Assembly (NCBI GenBank): GCA_034434235.1
Contig: DAOTZV010000192.1
Location: 5,207 to 69,206 of the forward strand
Source: CAKZKT01 sp034434235
GTDB lineage: Bacteria > Chloroflexota > Anaerolineae > CG2-30-64-16
Length of the DNA: 64,000 bases
Direction of reading: 5' to 3'
Shown here: one piece after another, positions 45,270 to 54,202 of the stretch
Layout: every line of letters starts with the position of its first letter
Numbering within the stretch: the stretch's first letter is position 1
Program-made: the position numbers and the translations under genes
The notes under the pieces: model-generated
The model's input: the letters and a program-made list of their open reading frames with translations, nothing else
Told to the model about the DNA's origin: nothing
Database searches by the model: none

Positions 45270-46811
45270 ATGAGCGAGATCTTTCCTGGGGAACCCATCG
45301 CGAGGGGGCCCGCTGCGGCCGGAGCGGAAACGCCCGACCCGGCGCCTCCGACCGTCGTCGTCATCGGCGGGGGGTTGGCCGGCAGCGAGGCCGCGTGGCA
45401 GGCCGCCCAGGCCGGCGTGCGCGTGATCCTCTACGAGATGCGGCCGCACCGCATGACCCCCGCCCACCAGACCGGCAACCTGGCCGAGCTGGTCTGTTCC
45501 AACAGCCTGGGCTCGGCCCTGCCCGACCGCGCGCTCGGCCTGTTGAAGGAAGAGCTGCGTCGGCTCGGCTCTCTCATCATCGCCTGCGCCGAGAGGACGG
45601 CCGTGCCGGCCGGCGATGCGCTGGCGGTGGATCGCGAAGCGTTCAGCCAGGCGGTGACCGATGCCATCGGCCGGCATCCCAACATCGAGGTGCGCCGCGC
45701 CGAGGTCGCGGCGCTGGCCGAGGCGGGCTTGCCGACCGCCGAGGGGTCCGGGCCGGCGATCGTCGTGGCCAGCGGTCCGCTTACCTCGCCGGCCCTCGCC
45801 GCCGAGCTCGAGCAGATGGCCGGCCAGAAGATGCTCGCGTTCTACGACGCAATGGCGCCCATCGTGACGGCCGAGAGCATTGACATGACGATTGCCTGGC
45901 GCGGGAATCGGTGGGAAGGCGGCAAATCGGCAGAGCGGCAAGGCGGCGAGGCGGCGGGCCCGCAGGATGGGGATTACATCAACTGTCCGTTGACGCGCGA
46001 GGAGTACTTTGCGTTCGTGGAGGCGATCAATGCGGCCGAGAAGATCCGCCTGCGCGAGTTCGAGCTGGATGAGGCGAGCCGACGTTACTTCGAGGCGTGC
46101 CTGCCGATCGAGGTGTTGGCCGCCCGCGATCCGCAGGCGCTGGCCTTCGGGCCGATGACTCCGATCGGCCTGCGCGATCCCCGCACGGGCCGGCGGCCGT
46201 ATGCCGTGGTGCAATTGCGCCAGGATAACGTGGCCGGCACGCTGTACAACATCGTCGGCTTTCAGACCAATCTCAAATGGAGCGAGCAGGAGCGCATCCT
46301 GCGCATGATTCCCGGCCTGGCTCATGCCGAATTCGTCCGCTTCGGCCAGATGCATCGCAATACCTTCATCTGCAGTCCGGCCCTGCTTCGCCCCACCCTG
46401 CAATGGCGCGGCCGGGACGATCTCTTCTTCGCGGGGCAGATTACCGGCACCGAGGGATACGTCGGCTCTACCGGCAGCGGGCTGGTGGCCGGGCTGAACG
46501 CCGCGCGCGTCGTTGTGGGCCGGCCGCCCCTGGTGTTCCCGCCGACGACGATGTTGGGCGCGCTTCTGCACTACATCACGCATGCCGACCCCTCCTCCTT
46601 CCAGCCGATGAAGGCCAATTTCGGCCTGTTGCCCGAGCTCGACTCGCCGGTCCGGGACAAACGCCAGCGCCATGCCGCGCTGGCGCGCCGCGCCCTGGCC
46701 GATCTGGAGCAGTTCGTGCGCGCCAATGGCCTGGCGGCCGGGGCCGCAGGGCCGCCAGACGATCAATCGCCGGGTTGGTTGCATTTGCAACCATTCCATG
46801 TTATAGTGTGA
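45270..46811 (+). CDS. trmFO: Methylenetetrahydrofolate-tRNA-(uracil-5-)-methyltransferase TrmFO
   Basis: 513 residues. VVVIGGGLAGSEAAWQAA is the FAD motif. Family stretches are GNLAELVCSNSLGSALPDRALGLLKEELRRLGSL, DYINCPLTREEYFAFVEA and GQITGTEGYVGSTGSGLVAG. It makes 5-methyluridine-54 in tRNA using methylene-THF, the route used by most Gram-positive-type and many other bacteria instead of SAM-dependent TrmA. I chose the ATG at 45270 (MSEIFPG) with AGGAG eight bases upstream. About 20 residues of low-complexity insertion (EGGKSAERQGGEAAGPQDG, ~212-230) sit in a loop before DYINCP. Confidence 0.95.
   Translation: MSEIFPGEPIARGPAAAGAETPDPAPPTVVVIGGGLAGSEAAWQAAQAGVRVILYEMRPHRMTPAHQTGNLAELVCSNSLGSALPDRALGLLKEELRRLGSLIIACAERTAVPAGDALAVDREAFSQAVTDAIGRHPNIEVRRAEVAALAEAGLPTAEGSGPAIVVASGPLTSPALAAELEQMAGQKMLAFYDAMAPIVTAESIDMTIAWRGNRWEGGKSAERQGGEAAGPQDGDYINCPLTREEYFAFVEAINAAEKIRLREFELDEASRRYFEACLPIEVLAARDPQALAFGPMTPIGLRDPRTGRRPYAVVQLRQDNVAGTLYNIVGFQTNLKWSEQERILRMIPGLAHAEFVRFGQMHRNTFICSPALLRPTLQWRGRDDLFFAGQITGTEGYVGSTGSGLVAGLNAARVVVGRPPLVFPPTTMLGALLHYITHADPSSFQPMKANFGLLPELDSPVRDKRQRHAALARRALADLEQFVRANGLAAGAAGPPDDQSPGWLHLQPFHVIV
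46779..46807 (+). promoter_or_regulatory. Promoter of the LysM protein gene
   Basis: TTGCAT (46779-46784), a 17-bp spacer and TATAGT (46802-46807), overlapping the last codons of trmFO and 105 bp before the next start codon. Confidence 0.65.
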
Positions 46812-46911
46812 GCGTCAAACTGCCACGAATCGCCGTGCCGGGCAATGCAATGGTCTCGTGCGCCGGGCGCGATGGCTGTCGTCCCGGACTCATCAGCAGC
46901 AAGGAGGCACG

Positions 46912-48510
46912 ATGTTCAAACGCAAGCAGCCAATGATCGCGATCGCGATGACGATCGCGCTGTTTGCCGGCCTCGTCTTGGGGAGCGCAACCGGCCTGGC
47001 GGTGACGCAACAGGAAGTGCTCTTCAACGGCAATTTCGAAAGCGGCTTCTCGCAGATCCCCGGCTGCGGCATGGTCGGCAATGGGTGGGGATGCTTCACG
47101 AACGGCGGGTCGGTGACCTACGGCTTCTACGACGATCAATGGGCGCCCGTGCGGGCCGACGGCGCGCATAGCCAGCTCATCGAGATGAACACGATGCAGC
47201 CGGCCGCGTCGGAAGCCGACCGCTACGCCGGCATCTATCAGACGGTCAACGTGGTCAAGGGCGGCAAGTATGAGTTCAAGGTCAGCGGTCTGGTGCGCGA
47301 GGCCTTGAAGGACGGCATGAAGCCCGATCCCAACGACGACCGCTATCGCTATCGCGTCCAGTGGGGCTATACCGCGGACGGCTCCACCGACTGGACGAAG
47401 GTGACCAACTGGGTCGAACTCCCTTGGGACAAGATAGACCCTCGCACCGCGCCTACCGGCCTGCAAAGCTTCTCCACCTCCTTCGTCGCGCCGGGCGACC
47501 GCATCACGATCTTCATCCGCCTGTGGAAGAAGTGGGGGACGGTCTATCGCGAGGTGGACTTCAACGTGGATGCCATCAGCCTGTGGGGGCCGGCCGTGGC
47601 CGCGCCGCCGACGGGCGTGGTGGTCATCCCGCCGCCGGCCGACCGGAAGCCGCCGACGCCGCCCGTTGTGGTACAGCCGCCGGCCGTGGTGCCGCCGCCG
47701 GTCGTGATCCCGCCACCACCGCCGGGCGCGTGCGCCGGCCCGAACCTGGTGATGAACGGCAGCTTCGAAGCCGGCTTCACCAACGGGGTCGCCAACTATT
47801 GGACGAGCTACACGAACGGCGGCCGCGCCAGTTACGGCTTCTATGACGACATGTGGCCGCCGGTGGTGAAGGACGGCGCGCACAGCCAGTTGATCGAGAT
47901 CAACACGAAGGAGATGGCGCTCGCCGACGGGAACCGCGTGGCGGGCATCTACCAGATCGTGTCGGGCCTGACGCCGGGCATGACCTATCAGTTATCGTTG
48001 TGGGGCCAGATGCGCGAGGAGGCGGCCCACCCGGCCGAGGACAAATATCGCTATCGGGTGCAGTGGGGGTATGCGCCGGCGGCTCCGGGCGTGTCGCCTT
48101 CGGCCATTACCAACTGGACCGAGATCTCGTGGGATGATATCTATGTCCGCACGTCGCCCGGGCCGATGAGCTACTACAGCGCGAAGTTCGTGGCGCCCAG
48201 CAAGCAGATCATCCTGGCCGTGCAGGCGCTCAAGAAGTGGGGCACGCCGTATCGCGAGCTGGATGTCAACCTGGATCTGATCCAGGTGCAGGGTTGTCCG
48301 TATCCGCCGACGAACGGCGTGATCGTGATCCCGCCGACCAACGGCGGCAACGTGTGTGCCACCTGGTATACGGTGAAGAAGGGCGACACCCTGGCCGCGA
48401 TCGCCGGCCGCTACCGCGTGACCGTGGCGCAGATCGTCAAGCTGAACCACATCAAGAACGCGAACCTGATCTACGCCGGCCAGCGGCTCTGCATCCCGCC
48501 CGACCCCTGA
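46912..48510 (+). CDS. Secreted protein with two duplicated modules and a C-terminal LysM
   Basis: 532 residues. Residues 1-30 are a signal peptide. Two homologous beta-sandwich modules (~37-220 and ~283-460) share NGxFExGF, YTNGGxxxYGFYDD, VKDGAHSQLIE and KYRYRVQWGY; they look like carbohydrate-binding jelly rolls. A Pro-rich linker joins them (PPPADRKPPTPPVV). Residues ~485-528 are a LysM domain (WYTVKKGDTLAAIAGRYRVT... AGQRLCIP) for binding peptidoglycan or glycan. It is probably displayed on the cell wall. AAGGAGG lies just before the ATG. Confidence 0.88.
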   Translation: MFKRKQPMIAIAMTIALFAGLVLGSATGLAVTQQEVLFNGNFESGFSQIPGCGMVGNGWGCFTNGGSVTYGFYDDQWAPVRADGAHSQLIEMNTMQPAASEADRYAGIYQTVNVVKGGKYEFKVSGLVREALKDGMKPDPNDDRYRYRVQWGYTADGSTDWTKVTNWVELPWDKIDPRTAPTGLQSFSTSFVAPGDRITIFIRLWKKWGTVYREVDFNVDAISLWGPAVAAPPTGVVVIPPPADRKPPTPPVVVQPPAVVPPPVVIPPPPPGACAGPNLVMNGSFEAGFTNGVANYWTSYTNGGRASYGFYDDMWPPVVKDGAHSQLIEINTKEMALADGNRVAGIYQIVSGLTPGMTYQLSLWGQMREEAAHPAEDKYRYRVQWGYAPAAPGVSPSAITNWTEISWDDIYVRTSPGPMSYYSAKFVAPSKQIILAVQALKKWGTPYRELDVNLDLIQVQGCPYPPTNGVIVIPPTNGGNVCATWYTVKKGDTLAAIAGRYRVTVAQIVKLNHIKNANLIYAGQRLCIPPDP

Positions 48511-48592
48511 TTGGATTGTTTTGGATTGCGACGCTGCGGCGTCGCTCTGGTTGGCGGGGCCCAGGAAAGCGGCGCTGTGCGTCGCAATCCAA

Positions 48593-48622
48593 AAAGCCGC
48601 CAGAAAACTTTCTGGCGGCTTT
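48593..48622. terminator. Bidirectional hairpin terminator
   Basis: Perfect 13-bp stem (AAAGCCGCCAGAA, 48593-48605; TTCTGGCGGCTTT, 48610-48622) with loop AACT between two convergent genes. A T-rich end on each strand is formed by the AAA/TTT foot. A GCGACGC/GCGTCGC hairpin lies just upstream within an interrupted inverted repeat (48522-48592). Confidence 0.85.
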
Positions 48623-48646
48623 GCGCGTCTGTTCGCAGAACGGCCT

Positions 48647-49735
48647 CTACACGTTGAACCGGATGTTCAACACATCGCCGTTTTGCACGACGTACTCCTT
48701 CCCCTCCAGACGGATCAGGCCGCGCTGGCGCGCCGCGGCGAGGCTTCCCGCCGCGATCAGGTCGTCGTAGGAGATCACCTCGGCGCGGATGAAGCCGCGG
48801 GCCAGGTCGCTGTGGATGACGCCGGCCGCCTCGACGGCCGTCGCGCCCACCGGGATCGTCCACGCGCGCACCTCGTCCTCGCCGACCGTGAAGAAGCTGT
48901 GGAGGCCCAACAGATCATAGGAAAGGCGGATCACCCGGTTCAGGCCCAGCTCGGCGATGTTGTATTCCGCCAGGAACTCGTCCACCTCCTCGGGCGGCAA
49001 CTGCGCCAGCTCCATCTCCAGCCGGCCCTGGAGACAGGCGATGGACGTGTGGCGGTGCTGATAGTCGGCCAGGTCGTCCAACGCGCAATCGGCGCTCTGA
49101 TCGCCCACGTTGAGCACGATCAGGAGCGGCTTGAGGGTGAGCAGGCCGAAGTTGCGCAACGCCTTCAGCTCGGCCGAGGCCAGCTCCAGGTCGCGCAGGG
49201 GGCGGCCGGCCTCCAACTGTTCGTGCAGGCGCCGCATGAGCGCCAGCTCCGCCTCGTTGGCGGCGCGCGTCTGCTTATCGCCCCCCTTCTTAAGCTGGGC
49301 TTCCAGTCGCTCGATCCGTCGCTCCACAATGATCAGATCCGACAGCAACAGCTCGGTGTCCATGATCTCGATATCGCGACGGGGATTAACGCTTCCCTCG
49401 ATGTGCGGCACGTCGGGGTCCTCGAACGCGCGCACCACGTGCAAAAGCGCGTCGCTCTGGCTGAGGGTGTTGAGCAGCGGGCCGCTCAGCCCGCCCTCGC
49501 TCACCCCCTTGGTCAGGCCCGCGATGTCGGCGTAGGTCACCCTGGCGTAGGTGGTCTTGCGCGGCCGGAACATGGCCGAGAGCCGATCCACGCGCGGATC
49601 GGGTACGTCCACGATCGCGGTGTGCACTTCGAACTGCCCTGTGCTGAACGCGCTGGTCTCGCGGTTGCCGCGCGTCAGCGCGTTGAAGATGGTGGTCTTG
49701 GTGCTGTTGGGCAGTCCGATGATGGCGATCTGCAT
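48647..49735 (-). CDS. ychF: YchF/OLA1-type ATPase with altered P-loop
   Basis: 362 residues. The N-terminal G domain starts MQIAIIGLPNSTKTTIFNAL, with DIAGLTKGVSEGGL as switch region. A coiled-coil insertion follows (~125-200), then G4-like LIVLNVGDQ and a C-terminal TGS domain (VRAWTIPVGATAVEAAGVIHSDLARGFIRAEV). YchF binds ribosomes and hydrolyses ATP. The Walker A reads GLPNSTKTT instead of GLPNxGKST, so the glycine before the Lys is Thr. The ATG at 49733-49735 gives the family N-terminus; the ribosome site (AAGGAG) is 11 bases upstream. Confidence 0.92.
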   Translation of the reverse strand: MQIAIIGLPNSTKTTIFNALTRGNRETSAFSTGQFEVHTAIVDVPDPRVDRLSAMFRPRKTTYARVTYADIAGLTKGVSEGGLSGPLLNTLSQSDALLHVVRAFEDPDVPHIEGSVNPRRDIEIMDTELLLSDLIIVERRIERLEAQLKKGGDKQTRAANEAELALMRRLHEQLEAGRPLRDLELASAELKALRNFGLLTLKPLLIVLNVGDQSADCALDDLADYQHRHTSIACLQGRLEMELAQLPPEEVDEFLAEYNIAELGLNRVIRLSYDLLGLHSFFTVGEDEVRAWTIPVGATAVEAAGVIHSDLARGFIRAEVISYDDLIAAGSLAAARQRGLIRLEGKEYVVQNGDVLNIRFNV

Positions 49736-49742
49736 ACGTTTG

Positions 49743-50720
49743 TCACTCCTTGATGCCCAATTCGGTGACGGCGAGCGCCAGCGCGCCGAGCAGGCCGACA
49801 TCATCGCCGAGCGCGGCCGGGACGATGGAAAGGCCTTCCAGATAGCCCGGCATGGCGCGGGCGCGAATCATCTCCCACATCGGGTCGAAGAGCAAGGGGC
49901 CGGCCTTGGTCACGCTTCCGCCGAGCACGACCATGCGCGGGTTGAACAGGTGCAACAGGTTCACGATGCCCAGTCCCAGGTACTTGCCGGCCCGGCGGAA
50001 CGCGTTGGCGGCCAGCTTATCGCCCGCGGCGGCCGCCTCGCTGACCACGCGGGCATCCACCTTGTTCAGGTCGCCGCCGACCAGCTTGAGCACCTTGCCG
50101 GACTTGCTTCCCTTGCCCGCCTTGAGCCGGCCGATCACATCCCGGCTGATGGCCGGTCCGGCCGCCAGCGCCTCCAGGCATCCCCGATTGCCGCAGCCGC
50201 ACTTGGGGCCATCGGGCTGGATGACCATGTGGCCGGCCTCGGCCGCCAGGCCGCGCGCACCCAACAGCAGCCGGCCGTCCACGATGATGCCGCTGCCGAT
50301 GCCCGTGCTGATCGTCAGATAGACCATATCCTTCACCCCGCGCGCCGCGCCGTAGGTCGCCTCGGCCAGGCCGGCCACGTTGGCGTCGTTGCCCAGGAAG
50401 GTGGGCTTGCCGAAGCGGGCGCTGATCAGGTTGCGCAGCGGCACATTGACCCAGCCCGGCAGGTTGGGCGCGGCCAGGATCATCCCCGCGGCCGGATCGA
50501 GCGGCCCGGGCGCGCCGATCCCGATGCCGACGACCGCGTCCGGCGCGGTGCCTTCCAGCGCCTCGGCGATGCTCTCTTCAAGGCGCGTCAACACGGCCTG
50601 GGGGCCTTCTGCGGCCCGGGTCAGCTTCGCCACCCGGCGGTAGATCTGGCCCTGTGGGTCGCAAAGCGCGGCGCGGATCTGCGTGCCGCCGAGATCTACA
50701 GCGACGATGTAAGGATTCAT
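49743..50720 (-). CDS. ROK family sugar kinase (glucokinase-like)
   Basis: 325 residues. VDLGGTQIRAAL is the ATP-phosphate site. ISTGIGSGI and GHMVIQPDGPKCGCGNRGCLEAL are the ROK signature with the zinc CGCGNRGC motif, and LGNDANVAG supplies the catalytic Asp. It would phosphorylate glucose or a related hexose in the cytoplasm. No N-terminal helix-turn-helix, so it is a kinase and not a repressor. It lies between a URO-D-fold gene and ychF on the same strand. Confidence 0.92.
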   Translation of the reverse strand: MNPYIVAVDLGGTQIRAALCDPQGQIYRRVAKLTRAAEGPQAVLTRLEESIAEALEGTAPDAVVGIGIGAPGPLDPAAGMILAAPNLPGWVNVPLRNLISARFGKPTFLGNDANVAGLAEATYGAARGVKDMVYLTISTGIGSGIIVDGRLLLGARGLAAEAGHMVIQPDGPKCGCGNRGCLEALAAGPAISRDVIGRLKAGKGSKSGKVLKLVGGDLNKVDARVVSEAAAAGDKLAANAFRRAGKYLGLGIVNLLHLFNPRMVVLGGSVTKAGPLLFDPMWEMIRARAMPGYLEGLSIVPAALGDDVGLLGALALAVTELGIKE

Positions 50721-50721
50721 C

Positions 50722-51798
50722 TCAATATGCTCCGTACTTTGCTACCAGCTCCATCACCCGGCAATATTGGGCGAACGAAACGTTGTTCGGCACCGAATGA
50801 TCGGAGTGGTAGATGTAGCCGCCGCCGACCTTGGCGGCCGTGATCTTGGTGGCGATCTCGCGCTCGAGGACGTCCGGGTCGGGGTCGTTGAAGGTGCGCA
50901 CGTCAATGCCGCCCATGAATGCCAGATCCCGGCCGTACTGCTGTTTCAGCGTCACCACATCCATGCCGGCCTTCACCTCCAGCGGCTGGAGACAGTCCAG
51001 GCCGGCGTCGATCAGATCGGGGATCAACATGCGCACATCGCCGCACGAATGGAGGATCACCTTCATGCCGCGGCTGTGGAAGAAATCGAACATCCGTCTG
51101 TCGGCCGGCTTGATCAGCTTGCGATAGACGCGCGGGGAAAAGAACGGGCCGTTGCGATAGCCCATGTCGTTGTACAGGAACGCGGCGTCGAAGGCGTACC
51201 CCTCGGCCATGATGATCTTCGCCATCTCGATCACCATATCGGCCTGCGTCTCGATGATGTCCTGGATCCAGGCCGGATCGTCTATCAGCAGGGTCAGGAG
51301 CTGGTCGGAGCGGATGTAGGCCTGGCACAGGTCGTAGCCGGTGATCGCGCCGTAGGTGACGTACAGGTCTTCGCTGCGCGCCCGCTCGTAATTGTTCTTC
51401 AGCGTGACCCAATCGACGCGGGTGAAGCCGGGTTGCAAGCGGCGTTTAGCCGCTTCCCAATCGGCGCGCGTCTTGATCCCGTAGTCAATCAGCTCGGGTG
51501 TAGTCGAATAGTCCCGATGATTTTTGCGCACGCCGCCATACGGGGTGCTCTCGACGATGTACTCGTCGTTGCGCTCGAGCACCCGCACGGGGTACTGCGG
51601 GGTCAGGTCGGCGCCGAAGCTGCGCAGGTGAAAGCCGAAATACTCCTCGACCGGGATGCCGTCGGGCAGGCCTTCGCGGCGCCAGCGGGTCACCGTGGCC
51701 GCCCAGACGCTATCGTGGACGGGGATCCGATCCCCCTCTTTGTGGTCGAGGGCCAGTCGGACGCGCTCGCGGGGGGTGAGACGAGTTGTTGTTGACAT
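50722..51798 (-). CDS. URO-D fold protein (second copy)
   Basis: 358 residues. TPRERVRLALDHKEGDRIP is the typical N-terminus of URO-D-like proteins outside haem operons. VILHSCGDVRMLIPDLIDAGLDCLQP carries the HxCG zinc motif found in MtaA/CmuA-like methyltransferases, which the first copy (29258-30379) has changed. Its chemistry may therefore be corrinoid methyl transfer or a related reaction. I chose the ATG at 51796-51798 with GGAG upstream. It is divergent from the second lacI gene and may share its operator region. Confidence 0.87.
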   Translation of the reverse strand: MSTTTRLTPRERVRLALDHKEGDRIPVHDSVWAATVTRWRREGLPDGIPVEEYFGFHLRSFGADLTPQYPVRVLERNDEYIVESTPYGGVRKNHRDYSTTPELIDYGIKTRADWEAAKRRLQPGFTRVDWVTLKNNYERARSEDLYVTYGAITGYDLCQAYIRSDQLLTLLIDDPAWIQDIIETQADMVIEMAKIIMAEGYAFDAAFLYNDMGYRNGPFFSPRVYRKLIKPADRRMFDFFHSRGMKVILHSCGDVRMLIPDLIDAGLDCLQPLEVKAGMDVVTLKQQYGRDLAFMGGIDVRTFNDPDPDVLEREIATKITAAKVGGGYIYHSDHSVPNNVSFAQYCRVMELVAKYGAY

Positions 51799-51873
51799 AA
51801 ACATCTCCGGGTTGACAGGTTTCTGTATCGGTGAACCGCCTCACATGATAGCACAAATTGCCCAAAAAGCCAC

Positions 51874-51902
51874 TTGACAAATCGGGGCCTTTATGCTATA
51901 GT
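51874..51902 (+). promoter_or_regulatory. Sigma70 promoter of the lacI-opp operon
   Basis: TTGACA (51874-51879), a 17-bp spacer and TATAGT (51897-51902), about 105 bp before the lacI start codon. Confidence 0.82.
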
Positions 51903-51904
51903 TT

Positions 51905-51920
51905 ACGTTGTCGTCAACGT
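51905..51920. promoter_or_regulatory. Candidate LacI-type operator
   Basis: ACGTTGTCGTCAACGT, arms ACGTTG and CAACGT, directly after the -10 box. A second half-site AACGTTGTCAA overlaps its right side (51916-51926). Position and symmetry suggest autoregulation by the adjacent LacI protein. Confidence 0.65.
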
Positions 51921-52009
51921 TGTCAATCCGACGATCCCCTTTTCCGTCGTCCGTATTGTCGTATCGTCGAAGATAGCCCGGTTGTCACGTCCGTCTGCGA
52001 GGGAGAGCT

Positions 52010-53002
52010 TTGCCAGCGAAGTTGCGCGATGTTGCACAGAGGGCCGGCGTCTCGATCAAGACCGTCTCGCGCGTGGTCAACAACCAGGGCGAGATCTCGG
52101 AGGCCACGCGCCAGCGCGTGCTGAAGGCCATCGCCGAGTTGCGCTATCGGCCCAGCAAAGTGGCGCGTGCCCTGGTCACCCAGCACACCGATACGATCGG
52201 CCTGGTCGTGGGCGACATTACGAATCCCTTTTTCCCGGAAGTGGCGCGCGGCGTGTTGGATGTAGCCGAGCCGCGCGGCTACAACGTCTTTCTGTGTAAT
52301 TCGGACGGTGAACTCGCTCGCGAGACCCGCATCCTCGAATCGTTGCTGGATCACGGCGTAGACGGCATCATCATCTTCCCGACCTTCGAGCTGGAGCCGG
52401 CGCTGCGTCGGTTGGCCGGCCCCGAGCGGCCGGTGGTGGTGGTGAACCGGCCCTATGATCTGCCGGGCGTGAGCGCGGTGATGATCCATTCCCGTCGCGG
52501 CGCGCGGCTGGCCGTGGAACATCTGATCGCCAGGGGCCACACCGCGATCGCCATGCTGGCAGGGCAGAGCCATGAGATCGAGCGCTTGCAGCGCGTGCAA
52601 GGTTACCGCGAGGCCCTGCGCGCGCATGGCCTGCCGGTGCGCGAGGAGTGGATCGTCGGCGGCGCGCCGATCCAGAAGCGCGGCCGGGAGTCGGCCCTGG
52701 CGTTGCTGGCGCGCTATCCCGAGATCACCGCGATCTTTGCCTACAACGACCTGCTGGCATTGGGCGCCATCGAGGCGTGCCGCGAGCTGGGCCGCCGCGT
52801 GCCCGAAGATTGTGCGATCGTTGGCTTCGATGATATCCCGCTGGCCGGCGTCGTAAACCCCGCCTTGACGACCGTGCGGGTGGATAAATACGACCTCGGA
52901 CGGCAGTGCATGAATCGGCTGTTCGAAATGCTCGCCCATCCCGACCAGACATTCGAGCCGCTATGGGTGGATGTCGAACTGGTGGAGCGCGCATCGGCGT
53001 AA
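52010..53002 (+). CDS. LacI family transcriptional regulator (opp operon)
   Basis: 330 residues. Helix-turn-helix KLRDVAQRAGVSIKTVSRVVN, hinge YRPSKVARALVTQHTDT and sensor domain with FDDIPLAGVVNPALTTV are complete. It begins with TTG (52010) preceded by GAGGGAG. It is the first gene of an operon with an Opp-type importer and a GH4 glycosidase, so its inducer is probably the imported sugar. Confidence 0.93.
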   Translation: MPAKLRDVAQRAGVSIKTVSRVVNNQGEISEATRQRVLKAIAELRYRPSKVARALVTQHTDTIGLVVGDITNPFFPEVARGVLDVAEPRGYNVFLCNSDGELARETRILESLLDHGVDGIIIFPTFELEPALRRLAGPERPVVVVNRPYDLPGVSAVMIHSRRGARLAVEHLIARGHTAIAMLAGQSHEIERLQRVQGYREALRAHGLPVREEWIVGGAPIQKRGRESALALLARYPEITAIFAYNDLLALGAIEACRELGRRVPEDCAIVGFDDIPLAGVVNPALTTVRVDKYDLGRQCMNRLFEMLAHPDQTFEPLWVDVELVERASA

Positions 53003-53028
53003 TCTCTGTGCTTGAGGCGATCAACGCG

Positions 53029-54060
<1,032 letters not shown>

Positions 54061-54105
54061 CACGAAAGGAGGTGATGACGGGAGGAGGGAGTCGCTGTGC
54101 ACGGC

Positions 54106-54129
54106 ACGCATGGAGCACCCGCCATGCGT
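54106..54129. promoter_or_regulatory. Hairpin between oppD-like and oppA-like genes
   Basis: Arms ACGCATGG (54106-54113) and CCATGCGT (54122-54129), 8-bp loop. A strong anti-SD match (AAAGGAGGTG, 54065-54074) precedes it, and a possible 43-codon frame runs from 54075 into the oppA start. The hairpin may stabilise the downstream message so that the binding protein is made in excess. Confidence 0.55.
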
Positions 54130-54202
54130 CGAAGATCAGGTTCAACTCGGGTTGGCCATCGGGTGAACCAACCGTTCTACACCAAGCAGAGGAGATGTCA
54201 GA

